Shown in pieces: positions 10,447 to 18,380 of a stretch of 64,000 bases of DNA. Source of the DNA: an uncultured Cohaesibacter sp. (GTDB lineage Bacteria > Pseudomonadota > Alphaproteobacteria > Rhizobiales > Cohaesibacteraceae); NCBI RefSeq assembly GCF_963667045.1, contig NZ_OY762934.1:806001-870000 (forward strand). Reading direction: 5' to 3'. Every line of letters begins with the position of its first letter. Positions within the stretch are counted from its first letter, which is position 1. The notes below the pieces were generated by a model. It saw nothing but the letters and a program-made list of their open reading frames with translations, did not search any database and had not been told where the DNA came from. The translations under genes were made by a program, and so were the position numbers.

Positions 10447-10502
10447 GGGTCCAAAATTTCTTTTTTCCATTCAATTCAAACAGTTAATGATAATTCGACA
10501 CT

Positions 10503-10518
10503 TGGTTTGGTTCTTGCT
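10503..10518 (+). promoter_or_regulatory. probable sigma54 promoter of the SIR2-like/hemerythrin operon
   Basis: TGGTTTGGTTCTTGCT keeps the invariant GG-N10-GC and the TTGCT of the -12 element but has TTT in place of CAC in the -24 element. It lies 51 bases before the ATG at 10569, downstream of a perfect NifA box. Confidence 0.65.
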
Positions 10519-10568
10519 TGTTCTCTTGCTTCAGATTTCATCGGCAAAACAGAACGGCAGGCATAGTT

Positions 10569-11432
10569 ATGACCAAGGCACTCATCGACCAGATCGTGAA
10601 GAAAGTCGGCACCGGCGACGTCGTCCCCTATCTTGGCCCCGGCGTTCTGTTTGACGTCGTCAACAAGCAGAGCGGTGTGCCAATGCCCGCAGACAGTGAC
10701 AGCCTGATCCTTGCCATGAACAAGGGCCGCCCAATGGCCCCCAAGCTGATGTATGAATTCTCCCGCGCAGCCATGAATCTGGAGCTCAAGCGCGGGCGTC
10801 GCTTCATCGAGCAGATCCTGACAAATCTCTACAAGCAGGAGCAATGGAGCCGCGCAGCCCTGCATGACTGGATCAGAGACGTCGCCCCGCCCTATGTCAT
10901 CGACATCAACCGGGACCTGCAGCTGCAACAGAGCTTTGCCGACGCACCCCATTATCTGGTGCGCGGCATCGCCCGGATCGGCGGAACGAACAATCGCTTC
11001 ATCATTCACCGCCATGACGGCACGGGCTACCAGCCGATCGAGCCGGAAGCCCTCACATCAGATCTGCCGATCCTCTTCAAGCCGCTTGGGTCACCAGAAC
11101 CGCAACCGACCTATATCGCCTCGGATGCCGACTTTGTCGATTATCTCACCGAACTGATGGGCGGGTTTGGTGTGCCGCCCTTCCTCAAGAGCTACCGACA
11201 GGGAAAGCAATATCTGTTTCTGGGAATGCGCTTCACGCGCGATACAGAACGGATGGTGATGTCTGATGTCACATTTGGCGCAGGCGAGTCATCCGGCTGG
11301 GCACTGATCAAGGAACCAACGGACAAAGAACGCCGCTATTGCAAGAAAAAGGCAATTGAAATCATGGAACTGGATGTAACAGACTTTCTTGAGGCGGCAG
11401 GTATTCCCGTATCTGTTCACTGTGTGGTATAG
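10569..11432 (+). CDS. SIR2-like domain protein, NifA-controlled
   Basis: This 287-residue protein starts MTKALIDQIVKKVGTGDVVP, with YLGPGV near residue 21 in the position of the nucleotide-binding glycine loop of SIR2_2-type domains. Later PPYVIDINRDLQLQQ fits the second conserved block. Such proteins recur beside nif genes, but their role is not established. It could bind or cleave NAD or act as a regulator. The start at 10569 lies after the putative -12 element; the longer reading frame from 10518 would begin before the transcription start. The next gene, a bacteriohemerythrin, begins 33 bases downstream. No signal peptide or membrane segment is seen. Confidence 0.72.
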   Translation: MTKALIDQIVKKVGTGDVVPYLGPGVLFDVVNKQSGVPMPADSDSLILAMNKGRPMAPKLMYEFSRAAMNLELKRGRRFIEQILTNLYKQEQWSRAALHDWIRDVAPPYVIDINRDLQLQQSFADAPHYLVRGIARIGGTNNRFIIHRHDGTGYQPIEPEALTSDLPILFKPLGSPEPQPTYIASDADFVDYLTELMGGFGVPPFLKSYRQGKQYLFLGMRFTRDTERMVMSDVTFGAGESSGWALIKEPTDKERRYCKKKAIEIMELDVTDFLEAAGIPVSVHCVV

Positions 11433-11465
11433 ATATGGCAATTCCGAAGTGTGTGGGGACACAAA

Positions 11466-11927
11466 ATGGCATTAATCGAGTGGGACGAAGGCAAGCATCT
11501 TGTGGGCGTCGAAGAGATGGATCACATCCATCAGGGGTTCACGCTCATTGTAAACCGGTTGGGAGAAACTCTCGACCCATCCATTTTCAAGTCACTTTTC
11601 ATCCAGTTGCTGGAACACACCCAAGAGCATTTCTCAACTGAAGAGAAGCTCATGGAAGAGAGCGGCTTTCATGGATGCGAGGAACACCGGCACGAGCACG
11701 CGCGGGTTCTCAAGCAGATGAGCTACATCAACGAAAAGGTCCAGGCTGGCAAGATCGCCTTCGGCCGGGCCTTTGTCGAGGATCTGCCTCGATGGTTCGA
11801 CACCCATGCGGGGATGATGGACAACGCGCTGGCGACCTATCTGAAAGAGACCGGCTTTGAGATTGCGCTTGGTGATACGGCAACGGATATCATAGCCGAC
11901 TCGCCTCCTGTTCCCACTGCTCTCTGA
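11466..11927 (+). CDS. bacteriohemerythrin
   Basis: This 153-residue four-helix protein has the di-iron pattern of bacteriohemerythrins: IEWDEGKHLVGVEEMDHIH (His near 20-22), EHTQEHFSTEEKLM (His51/His55 and Glu59), EEHRHEHARV (His74-78) and WFDTHAGMMD (His114, Asp119). These proteins bind O2 reversibly. Next to a SIR2-like gene under a probable NifA promoter it may buffer or deliver oxygen around nitrogenase, which is inference. I chose the ATG at 11466 (MALIEW) with GGGGA upstream, rather than the GTG at 11451. It converges on nifQ. Confidence 0.92.
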   Translation: MALIEWDEGKHLVGVEEMDHIHQGFTLIVNRLGETLDPSIFKSLFIQLLEHTQEHFSTEEKLMEESGFHGCEEHRHEHARVLKQMSYINEKVQAGKIAFGRAFVEDLPRWFDTHAGMMDNALATYLKETGFEIALGDTATDIIADSPPVPTAL

Positions 11928-11935
11928 AGAGAGCA
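11918..11935. terminator. short hairpin between convergent hemerythrin and nifQ
   Basis: TGCTCTCT and AGAGAGCA form an 8-base perfect stem with a 2-base centre, overlapping the hemerythrin stop codon. There is no T-run on either side, so termination activity is uncertain, but it is the only structure between the two converging genes. Confidence 0.4.
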
Positions 11936-11942
11936 ACGCGGG

Positions 11943-12539
11943 TTACTTCTCCTCTGGAGCGAAGCATTCAGAGAATTCCGAGCAGCTTTCGCAACTGGGC
12001 GAGCGGCACAGGATGAACCCTTCCCGGGCGCAAAGCTGGCGGTAGAAGAATTTCTTCCAGCGCATGTTGTTGGTGTTCTGCTCCGCCAGAGGCCTGAAAT
12101 TGTAGAGAAGCATCTCACTCAGGTATTTGCGCTCGAACAACCCCAGATACGACCAGAGATGATCATCCCCCATGCATCCCGTCGCCACGATATCGGCAAT
12201 CCAGAGCTCCTCGTCGGAGCGATTGCTGCGATGGGCGAGCAAGAGTGAGCGGACGTCGTCGCGTTCACTCGCGCGCTCCGGCTCCACATCCGGGCAGGAC
12301 TGAAGATCAACAGCGTGATATCCGGGGAAAAGTTCGACCACCATCGCCGCGAAACTCTCTTCACCAAGCCCCATGCAGCGAGGCAGACTGCCATGCCCAG
12401 CCATCCAGCTCGACAGCATCTGCGCCGCAAACGGACCGTTGCCCGAGCCCACGGCATAGATCATCAGGCGCTGGTAGAGCGCCTGATGATTGAGGAGGAC
12501 AGGGCCGCCCTCCTTGTCTTCCTTCGCAATGAACATCAT
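11943..12539 (-). CDS. nifQ: NifQ, molybdenum donor for FeMo-cofactor
   Basis: NifQ supplies molybdenum, carried on an Mo-Fe-S cluster, to NifEN/NifH during FeMo-co synthesis. The 198-residue protein ends in the family signature CRSPSCESCSEFSEC (C-x4-C-x2-C-x5-C). The upstream region LPRCMGLGEESFAAMVVELFPG and WIADIVATGCMGDDHLW are also family-like. Its ATG overlaps the stop of the preceding 2Fe-2S ferredoxin by four bases. It is the last gene of the nifB operon. Confidence 0.93.
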   Translation of the reverse strand: MMFIAKEDKEGGPVLLNHQALYQRLMIYAVGSGNGPFAAQMLSSWMAGHGSLPRCMGLGEESFAAMVVELFPGYHAVDLQSCPDVEPERASERDDVRSLLLAHRSNRSDEELWIADIVATGCMGDDHLWSYLGLFERKYLSEMLLYNFRPLAEQNTNNMRWKKFFYRQLCAREGFILCRSPSCESCSEFSECFAPEEK

Positions 12540-12895
12540 GCGCTCTCATAGGTGATGCGGATGTCTTCATCGCGTACGATCATCTGGCACGCGAGGCGCC
12601 ATTCGCTGGGCATGTCATTGACGACGACCCTCTCCAGTTCGTCCCTGGTCAATTTGCCAAGCTCCTGCAGAACTGTCTTTTCCTTGTCGGTCATGTGAAC
12701 GCCCATGTGGGTCGGTCCACCGTCGGCGTCGGTCACATGGATGACGCAAGAGCCACACTCTCCGTCGCCACAGTCGAAATGAATCGGCACCTTGTATTCT
12801 CTTGCAAGCTCCAGCACGGTTTTCCTGTGGCTACCGGCCGGGGCATAGATTTCCATTTCTTCAAATTCGGGATGTTGAAAAATGATCTTTGGCAT
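12536..12895 (-). CDS. 2Fe-2S ferredoxin, nif-associated
   Basis: This 119-residue plant-type ferredoxin binds its cluster with FDCGDGECGSCVIHV and a distant RLACQMIV, giving C-x5-C-x2-C...C. Similar nif-linked ferredoxins (FdV/FdxD type in Rhodobacter capsulatus) probably serve as electron carriers when nitrogenase is made. The N-terminal half (FQHPEFEEMEIYAPAGSHR) and the acidic insert around DKEKTVLQELGKLTRDELE are longer than in typical 95-residue plant ferredoxins. It lies 90 bases after the other 2Fe-2S ferredoxin and is coupled to nifQ. Confidence 0.9.
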   Translation of the reverse strand: MPKIIFQHPEFEEMEIYAPAGSHRKTVLELAREYKVPIHFDCGDGECGSCVIHVTDADGGPTHMGVHMTDKEKTVLQELGKLTRDELERVVVNDMPSEWRLACQMIVRDEDIRITYESA

Positions 12896-12985
12896 TCTAC
12901 CTGGTCCTTCGGGTCAAGAGGATATGCAGAAAGGTCCTTTACGGATTTTCGGGGCGCACGGCAAAGCCCTGCCCCAACGGGTTTG

Positions 12986-13297
<312 letters not shown>

Positions 13298-13301
13298 TCA
13301 T

Positions 13302-14570
13302 TCAGAGTGAGGCAAAGTCGATGACCTTCGGCTTTGCCTTACCAGCCAGCAGCTCGGCAATCGACTGGCCATAGTCGCGGCAGTCGTCCAGCTCCTGTTC
13401 TGTGGGTTGAAACTTGATGCGCTTGCCCTTTTCCGGAACGCGCAACTTGAGGCCACGCAGCCGATCCTCGATCATCGGCACGGCTTCGCCAGACCAGCCA
13501 TAGGAGCCAAAGGCGGCCCCGACCTTACCGCGGGTCTCGATGGCAACCAGCGAGGCGAGCAGGTCCCAGATAGGTTTGACCGCATCGCCGTTGATGGTGG
13601 GCGAACCGAAGATCACGCCATCGGCCTCTTCGATGAGATCGACGAAGGGGTCCACTTCTCCGCCCTGAAGGTCATAGAGGGAAACGCGCACCCCTTCGAC
13701 GGCACTTGCGCCTTCATAGACGGACCGGGCCATGTCGGCCGTGGCGCCGTAGGCGCTCATGTAGAAGATCAGCAGGCTCTTTTCCTTGCCCGCAACCTCG
13801 TTGGGCAAGTGCGAGCCGGAAAGCAACCGATAGCTTCTGATGTAGTCCATCGGCCGATGACGCAGGATCGGGCCATGCGAAGGCGCAATCATCAGCGGAG
13901 CCAGCGGCTCGAGCTTGTCCATGGCAGACAGCACCCATTTCTTGAACGGACGCATGATGTGCTTGAAATAATATTCAAAGGAAAAGCGGAAGTCGCCGAC
14001 CAGATCATTGTAGAACCGCCCGTCGCAGAAATGGGCGCCGAACACATCGCAGGAAAAGAGGATCCGCTCTTCGACCAGAAAAGTGCATTTGGTCTCGGGC
14101 CAGTGTAGATAGGGCGTATGGACGAAGCGGAGTGTCCTGCCGCCGAGATCGAGCTGATCCCCATCATCGGTAAGAGTGTAGCTATAGCTTTCCAGCGCAT
14201 CCTTGAGGGTTGCCTGCAACAGTTTGAGACCACGTTGGGAAACATAGATGTGGGCCTGTGGCGCGCGACGCATCAGCTCCGGCAGGGCACCGACGTGGTC
14301 AAGCTCAAGGTGATTGAGCACGACGGCTCTGATCCGGTCATAGCTTGTCACCGCCTCCAGTCGAGCGAAAAACTGGTTTGAAAATTCCTCCTTCACCGTG
14401 TCGATGATGGCGACCCCCTCAGCCCCTTCGACCAGATAGGCATTGTAGGTGGTGCCGTTCGCCGTCTTCAGGATCAGATCAAAGGTGCGCAGATCCGGAT
14501 CGAACGCGCCGATCCAATGCACGCCGGGGGCAATTTCCTCTGCCGGTTTGGACGCAAGCTGCGCAGTCAT
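13302..14570 (-). CDS. fprA: flavodiiron protein (oxygen/NO reductase)
   Basis: This 422-residue protein joins a metallo-beta-lactamase-like di-iron domain (residues 1-250) to a C-terminal flavodoxin domain (about 260-400). The di-iron motif is NHLELDHVGALPE (H-x-E-x-D-H), with further ligands in HTPYLHWPETKCTF and FSCDVFGAHFC. The FMN-binding loop is YMSAYGATADM. Such enzymes reduce O2 to water or NO to N2O without generating radicals. In R. capsulatus a homologue is encoded in the nif region. The ATG at 14570, 5 bases after the ferredoxin stop, gives the normal length; an upstream extension would overlap that ferredoxin. Confidence 0.92.
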   Translation of the reverse strand: MTAQLASKPAEEIAPGVHWIGAFDPDLRTFDLILKTANGTTYNAYLVEGAEGVAIIDTVKEEFSNQFFARLEAVTSYDRIRAVVLNHLELDHVGALPELMRRAPQAHIYVSQRGLKLLQATLKDALESYSYTLTDDGDQLDLGGRTLRFVHTPYLHWPETKCTFLVEERILFSCDVFGAHFCDGRFYNDLVGDFRFSFEYYFKHIMRPFKKWVLSAMDKLEPLAPLMIAPSHGPILRHRPMDYIRSYRLLSGSHLPNEVAGKEKSLLIFYMSAYGATADMARSVYEGASAVEGVRVSLYDLQGGEVDPFVDLIEEADGVIFGSPTINGDAVKPIWDLLASLVAIETRGKVGAAFGSYGWSGEAVPMIEDRLRGLKLRVPEKGKRIKFQPTEQELDDCRDYGQSIAELLAGKAKPKVIDFASL

Positions 14571-14574
14571 GACC

Positions 14575-14850
14575 TTACAAGATCCCCTGTGCGACGAGTT
14601 CGGCGATGCGCTGGGGCGGAATGCCGGTAAGGCTTCCGGGAGGATTGGCGGCCTCTCCGAATTCATTGAGAATGGCTCCCTCTACCGGGCAGATGCTGGC
14701 GCACTGGGCAACGGCAAAGTCGCCTTCACACTGGGTACAGTCGCTGGCGGCTATCACGAATGTCCGGGCACCGGCGCTGATGGCATCCGACGGGCAGACA
14801 TCCATGCAGGCGTGGCAATTGACGCAGAGGCTGGTGATTTCATAGCTCAT
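14575..14850 (-). CDS. fdxN: 2[4Fe-4S] ferredoxin downstream of nifB (FdxN-like)
   Basis: This 91-residue ferredoxin has clusters bound by CVNCHACMDVCP and CTQCEGDFAVAQCASICP. A 4Fe-4S ferredoxin directly after nifB is the common alphaproteobacterial arrangement, and FdxN supplies electrons to nitrogenase or to NifB. The ATG at 14850 follows AAGGGACC; the longer frame from 14943 would run into nifB. The C-terminal 25 residues (PPGSLTGIPPQRIAELVAQG) extend beyond the cluster domain. It lies 16 bases after nifB and 4 before the flavodiiron start. Confidence 0.88.
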   Translation of the reverse strand: MSYEITSLCVNCHACMDVCPSDAISAGARTFVIAASDCTQCEGDFAVAQCASICPVEGAILNEFGEAANPPGSLTGIPPQRIAELVAQGIL

Positions 14851-14866
14851 GGTCTGGTCCCTTTCT

Positions 14867-16441
14867 TCAGGCACTGGCGGTCTGTTGGCCGGAGCGCGCG
14901 GACTGGTTCCTGTCGAGTGCGCCCGAGGCATGAAGTTCGGCATAGACCGCCATCAGGGCAGGAACGATCGGCTTGTCCGCATGCTCACCATTGGGAATGA
15001 TGCCGGCGGCCTCGAGCTGGTCCCATGGCTTGAAACCGACCTTGGAACACAGCACCACTTCGCAGCCCTTGAGCATGTCAATGGTTTCGGGAAGCGCCGC
15101 ATCACCATCGCCACAATGCACGGGGCCGGTGCAATATTGGGCTGTCTTGCGATGACCGATCAGGCGGGCACCGGCTGGCGAGACCTCATAGATCATGAAC
15201 TCCCGCGCCGAGCCGAAATGCTGATTGATCAGCCCCTGCCCGTTGCTGGCAACTGCCATCAGCACCGGTCGCAAGCCCACTGGCAGGCCCGTCTCCTGCA
15301 ACCGACCAGCAGCAACCGCCGGAGCAGGCTGCGTCAGGCCATTGACTGTAAACAGGGTCTTGCCATTGGCCGCTTTCATCTGTTCCTTGAGAGTTTCCAG
15401 CCGCACCTGCTGTTGTGCCCGCTTCGCTTCAATGTCCGCCTGCACTCTGGCGCGCGTTTCCATGGCGGCGGCATAGTCCACATCGAGGGCATCAATCTTT
15501 GCGAGGGTAAATTCCTCGCCCCGATCCTCGCCCAGCAATCCGACGGCATCAGCGCGGCACTGGCGGCAGTGGCTCATCATGTTCATGTCACCGCAGGCAT
15601 CCTGAAGCTCGGTCAGTTCCTGCTGGGTCGGGGCCCGCTGTCCCATGACACCGTAATAGGTGCCGTGTTCCGGCTCGGTGATCAGCGGCATGACATTGTG
15701 CAGGAAGGCCCCCTTGGCCTTGATCACGCGACTGACTTCCTTGAGATGCTCATCATTGACACCGGGAATGAGCACCGAGTTGACCTTGACCAGCACGCCG
15801 CGCTCAATGAGCATTTCAAGCCCCTTCTGTTGGCGCTCAATGAGGTTCTTCGCTGCCTTGACGCCCCGCATGCGGCGGTTGTTCCAATAGATCCATGGAT
15901 AGATCCGTGCGCCGATCTCCGGATCCACAGCGTTGATGGTGATGGTCACATGGTCGACGTTATACAGCATCAGCTCATCGACGCAGTCTGGCAGCGACAA
16001 GCCATTGGTCGAGACGCAGAGTTTGATGTCGGAGGCCTGCTCGGAGAGCATCCGGAAGGTTTCGAAAGTGCGGGCCGGATTGGCCAGCGGGTCACCGGGA
16101 CCGGCAACGCCAAGCACCGTCATCTGGGGGATGGAAGCGGCAACGGCCAGAGTCTTGCGCACGGCCTGCTCCGGCGTCAGAAGTTCGGAGACAACACCGG
16201 GGCGGCTCTCGTTGGCGCAGTCATATTTGCGATTGCAATAGTTGCACTGGATGTTGCAGGCCGGGGCGACGGCCACATGCATGCGGGCATAGTGGTGATG
16301 CGCCTCTTCGGAATAGCAAGGATGGTTCCTGACACGATCCCGGATGGCATCGGGCAACTGATCGACATGATCCTTCGAGCTGCCACAGGAAACTTGTGTG
16401 CATCCGGCTGATGCTTCGGCCTTGATTGTTCCGTCCGGCAT
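14867..16441 (-). CDS. nifB: NifB, radical SAM FeMo-cofactor precursor synthase
   Basis: NifB fuses iron-sulfur clusters and inserts the central carbide to make NifB-co. The 524-residue protein has the radical SAM motif ACNIQCNYCN (Cys62, Cys66, Cys69) and the NifB signature HPCYSEEAHHHYARMHVAV. A C-terminal NifX-like domain carries INQHFGSAREFMIYEV. I place the start at 16441 (MPDGTIKAEA) because the -12 element of its promoter is at 16487, which puts transcription near 16475; the ATG at 16483 is therefore upstream of the mRNA. AAAGGA precedes 16441. It heads nifB-fdxN-fprA-fdx-fdx-nifQ. Confidence 0.95.
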   Translation of the reverse strand: MPDGTIKAEASAGCTQVSCGSSKDHVDQLPDAIRDRVRNHPCYSEEAHHHYARMHVAVAPACNIQCNYCNRKYDCANESRPGVVSELLTPEQAVRKTLAVAASIPQMTVLGVAGPGDPLANPARTFETFRMLSEQASDIKLCVSTNGLSLPDCVDELMLYNVDHVTITINAVDPEIGARIYPWIYWNNRRMRGVKAAKNLIERQQKGLEMLIERGVLVKVNSVLIPGVNDEHLKEVSRVIKAKGAFLHNVMPLITEPEHGTYYGVMGQRAPTQQELTELQDACGDMNMMSHCRQCRADAVGLLGEDRGEEFTLAKIDALDVDYAAAMETRARVQADIEAKRAQQQVRLETLKEQMKAANGKTLFTVNGLTQPAPAVAAGRLQETGLPVGLRPVLMAVASNGQGLINQHFGSAREFMIYEVSPAGARLIGHRKTAQYCTGPVHCGDGDAALPETIDMLKGCEVVLCSKVGFKPWDQLEAAGIIPNGEHADKPIVPALMAVYAELHASGALDRNQSARSGQQTASA

Positions 16442-16485
16442 GGTGCCCCGATCCTTTCTTCCGCATTGGTCCATGAGAACCATTT

Positions 16486-16501
16486 TGCAAGGGGCATGCC
16501 A
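16486..16501 (-). promoter_or_regulatory. sigma54 (-24/-12) promoter of nifB
   Basis: On the minus strand it reads TGGCATGCCCCTTGCA, with GG-N10-GC and a single mismatch in the -24 CAC. It overlaps the first ATG of the long nifB reading frame, which shows that this ATG is not the start. A perfect NifA box lies 68 bases upstream. Confidence 0.88.
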
Positions 16502-16567
16502 TATGAAGAAAAATATATATCACATTGAAATTTATATGTTTTCTAACTGATACACGGAATTTGACTT

Positions 16568-16583
16568 TGTCGCAGATACGACA
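16568..16583. promoter_or_regulatory. NifA upstream activator site (nifB)
   Basis: TGTCG-CAGATA-CGACA is a perfect extended TGT-N10-ACA box in the 273-base gap between nifA and nifB. Confidence 0.86.
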
Positions 16584-16595
16584 ATGGGAGAGAAC

Positions 16596-16671
16596 GGTGG
16601 ACTTTCACTTTGTGACATACCGACCAATCGATTGCCTGTCTTGGCAAAGAGGCGCGGGGCCAAAGTCCACC
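16596..16671. repeat. inverted repeat with 56-base loop between nifA and nifB
   Basis: GGTGGACTTT at 16596-16605 is exactly inverted as AAAGTCCACC at 16662-16671. Inside the loop a smaller hairpin TTGCC/GGCAA is seen near 16635. It may be the 3' end structure of the nifL-nifA mRNA, but no T-tract follows. Confidence 0.5.
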
Positions 16672-16714
16672 AGCCTGTCAGGAAAGGAGGAAATGGCGGG
16701 ACATGCGGTTCCGG

Positions 16715-18355
16715 TCAGATGCGCCTGACCGAGATGCCGAGTATCTTGATGCGATAGGCGATCTGGCGCGGCGTCATGTCGAGCAGCCGAGCCGCCTTTG
16801 CCTGCACCCATCCGGCTTCTTCCAGCGCGGCGATGACCCGTTCCCGTTCGTCGAGGGTTTCATCCTGCCAGGCGTTGTCCCCAGCCGGTTCTTCGGCAGA
16901 GGCAGACGGGATCTTGAGGATCGGCGGCAAAGGCTGGGCCGGAACGCCGACCAAGGTCTTTTCCGGCAGACCGGAAAGGGAAACCACGTCCCGGTCGATC
17001 ACGCCGTCCGGGCTCATGACGGAGGCGCGTTCGAGGCAGTTTTCCAGCTCACGCACGTTGCCCGGCCAGTTGTGGCGCATGAGCAGACGCACGGCGCTGT
17101 CCTTGAGGATGAGGGTGCGGCCCTGTTGCTGGCCGATCTTGCCGATCAGAAAGCGACCGAGCTCGGGGATGTCGTCCATGCGCTCGCGCAGTGATGGCAT
17201 GTTGATGGCCATGACATTGAGGCGATAGTAGAGATCCTCTCTGAAAGTTCCCGCTTCCACCGCAGCTTCCAGATCCTTGTTGGTGGCTGCGATGATGCGC
17301 ACATCGACCTTGAGGGTCTTGTTGCCGCCAACACGTTCGAACTCGCCTTCCTGCAACACCCGCAACAGCTTGGACTGGAAGGCGGGTGTGATTTCGCCGA
17401 TTTCATCGAGAAACAGCGTCCCGCCGTCGGCCTGCTCGAAGCGCCCCTTGCGCAGGGAAACAGCACCGGTGAAGGCCCCTTTCTCATGGCCGAACAGTTC
17501 CGATTCCAGAAGGTTGTCCGGCAGCGCTGCGCAGTTGAGTTTGAGATAGGGTGCGGTAGCACGCGGCGAGTTATAGTGAATGGCGTTGGCGATCAACTCC
17601 TTGCCGGTGCCGCTTTCGCCTCGGATCAGAACTGTGGTGTTCCATTTGGCCACCATGCGCACCTGATCGAACACCAGCCGCATGGCATCGGTTTCACCAA
17701 TGATATTCTCGAAGCCGTGCTGGCGCTTGACCCGACGACGCAGGCTGTCGCGTTCTTCGCGCAGCTTGTCCTGTTCTTCCTGAACGGCCTTGGACAACAG
17801 GATGGCCTGCCCGATCAGCGAGGCGATCATCTGCATCAGCTTGGCATTGTCTTCCAGAAACTTGTCGGCAAAGAAAGGCTGAGCGGCAAAGACCCCCACC
17901 GGTTCGTTGGAGCCCAGAAAGATCGGTGCGCCGATGAAAGGCCGGTTCGGATCATAGACGCCAAGGCGATCCAGAAAGCGCGGTTCCTCGGCGATGCGCG
18001 GCACCACGATGAGCCTCCTCTCGCTGAGGATGGCACCAACAATCCCCTCTCCGGGCATGTAGCTGACATTCTTGGTGAAGGCCGCTTCATCCTGATGAAT
18101 ATCGATGATCCGCAGCAAACCGCTGTCATTGTCAAGCAGGCAGATCATGCCATAGAGCAGCCGGCCTTCCTCATGCAGCAGACGCAGAACCTCTCTGGCT
18201 GTGTCGTGCAGATCCAGTGAACGGCCAAGCAACTGGCTGACTTTGTAAAGGGTTTCCAGTTCGCGGCGATAAAAAGAACAGAAAACGGGCTTGGGACACA
18301 AGCCCTCATCGTGTTTGATAACTTCATCCGACGTCGTTGGACACTGAATGCTCAT
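16715..18355 (-). CDS. nifA: NifA, sigma54-dependent activator of nif genes
   Basis: The 546-residue NifA has an N-terminal GAF domain (about 45-190) and a central AAA+ domain (about 215-450) with Walker A GESGTGKE, the sigma54 loop EKGAFTGA and DEIGEI. A C-terminal Fis-type helix-turn-helix (AKAARLLDMTPRQIAYRI) follows. The linker between AAA+ and HTH (LPEKTLVGVPAQPLPPILKI and onwards) has no cysteine, whereas the oxygen-sensitive NifA of rhizobia and Rhodobacter carries a Cys pair there. That fits the NifL-controlled class and agrees with the upstream nifL-like gene, 25 bases away in the same operon. Confidence 0.95.
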   Translation of the reverse strand: MSIQCPTTSDEVIKHDEGLCPKPVFCSFYRRELETLYKVSQLLGRSLDLHDTAREVLRLLHEEGRLLYGMICLLDNDSGLLRIIDIHQDEAAFTKNVSYMPGEGIVGAILSERRLIVVPRIAEEPRFLDRLGVYDPNRPFIGAPIFLGSNEPVGVFAAQPFFADKFLEDNAKLMQMIASLIGQAILLSKAVQEEQDKLREERDSLRRRVKRQHGFENIIGETDAMRLVFDQVRMVAKWNTTVLIRGESGTGKELIANAIHYNSPRATAPYLKLNCAALPDNLLESELFGHEKGAFTGAVSLRKGRFEQADGGTLFLDEIGEITPAFQSKLLRVLQEGEFERVGGNKTLKVDVRIIAATNKDLEAAVEAGTFREDLYYRLNVMAINMPSLRERMDDIPELGRFLIGKIGQQQGRTLILKDSAVRLLMRHNWPGNVRELENCLERASVMSPDGVIDRDVVSLSGLPEKTLVGVPAQPLPPILKIPSASAEEPAGDNAWQDETLDERERVIAALEEAGWVQAKAARLLDMTPRQIAYRIKILGISVRRI

Positions 18356-18380
18356 GATGCTCGCAATCTAGTAGGGAGAA

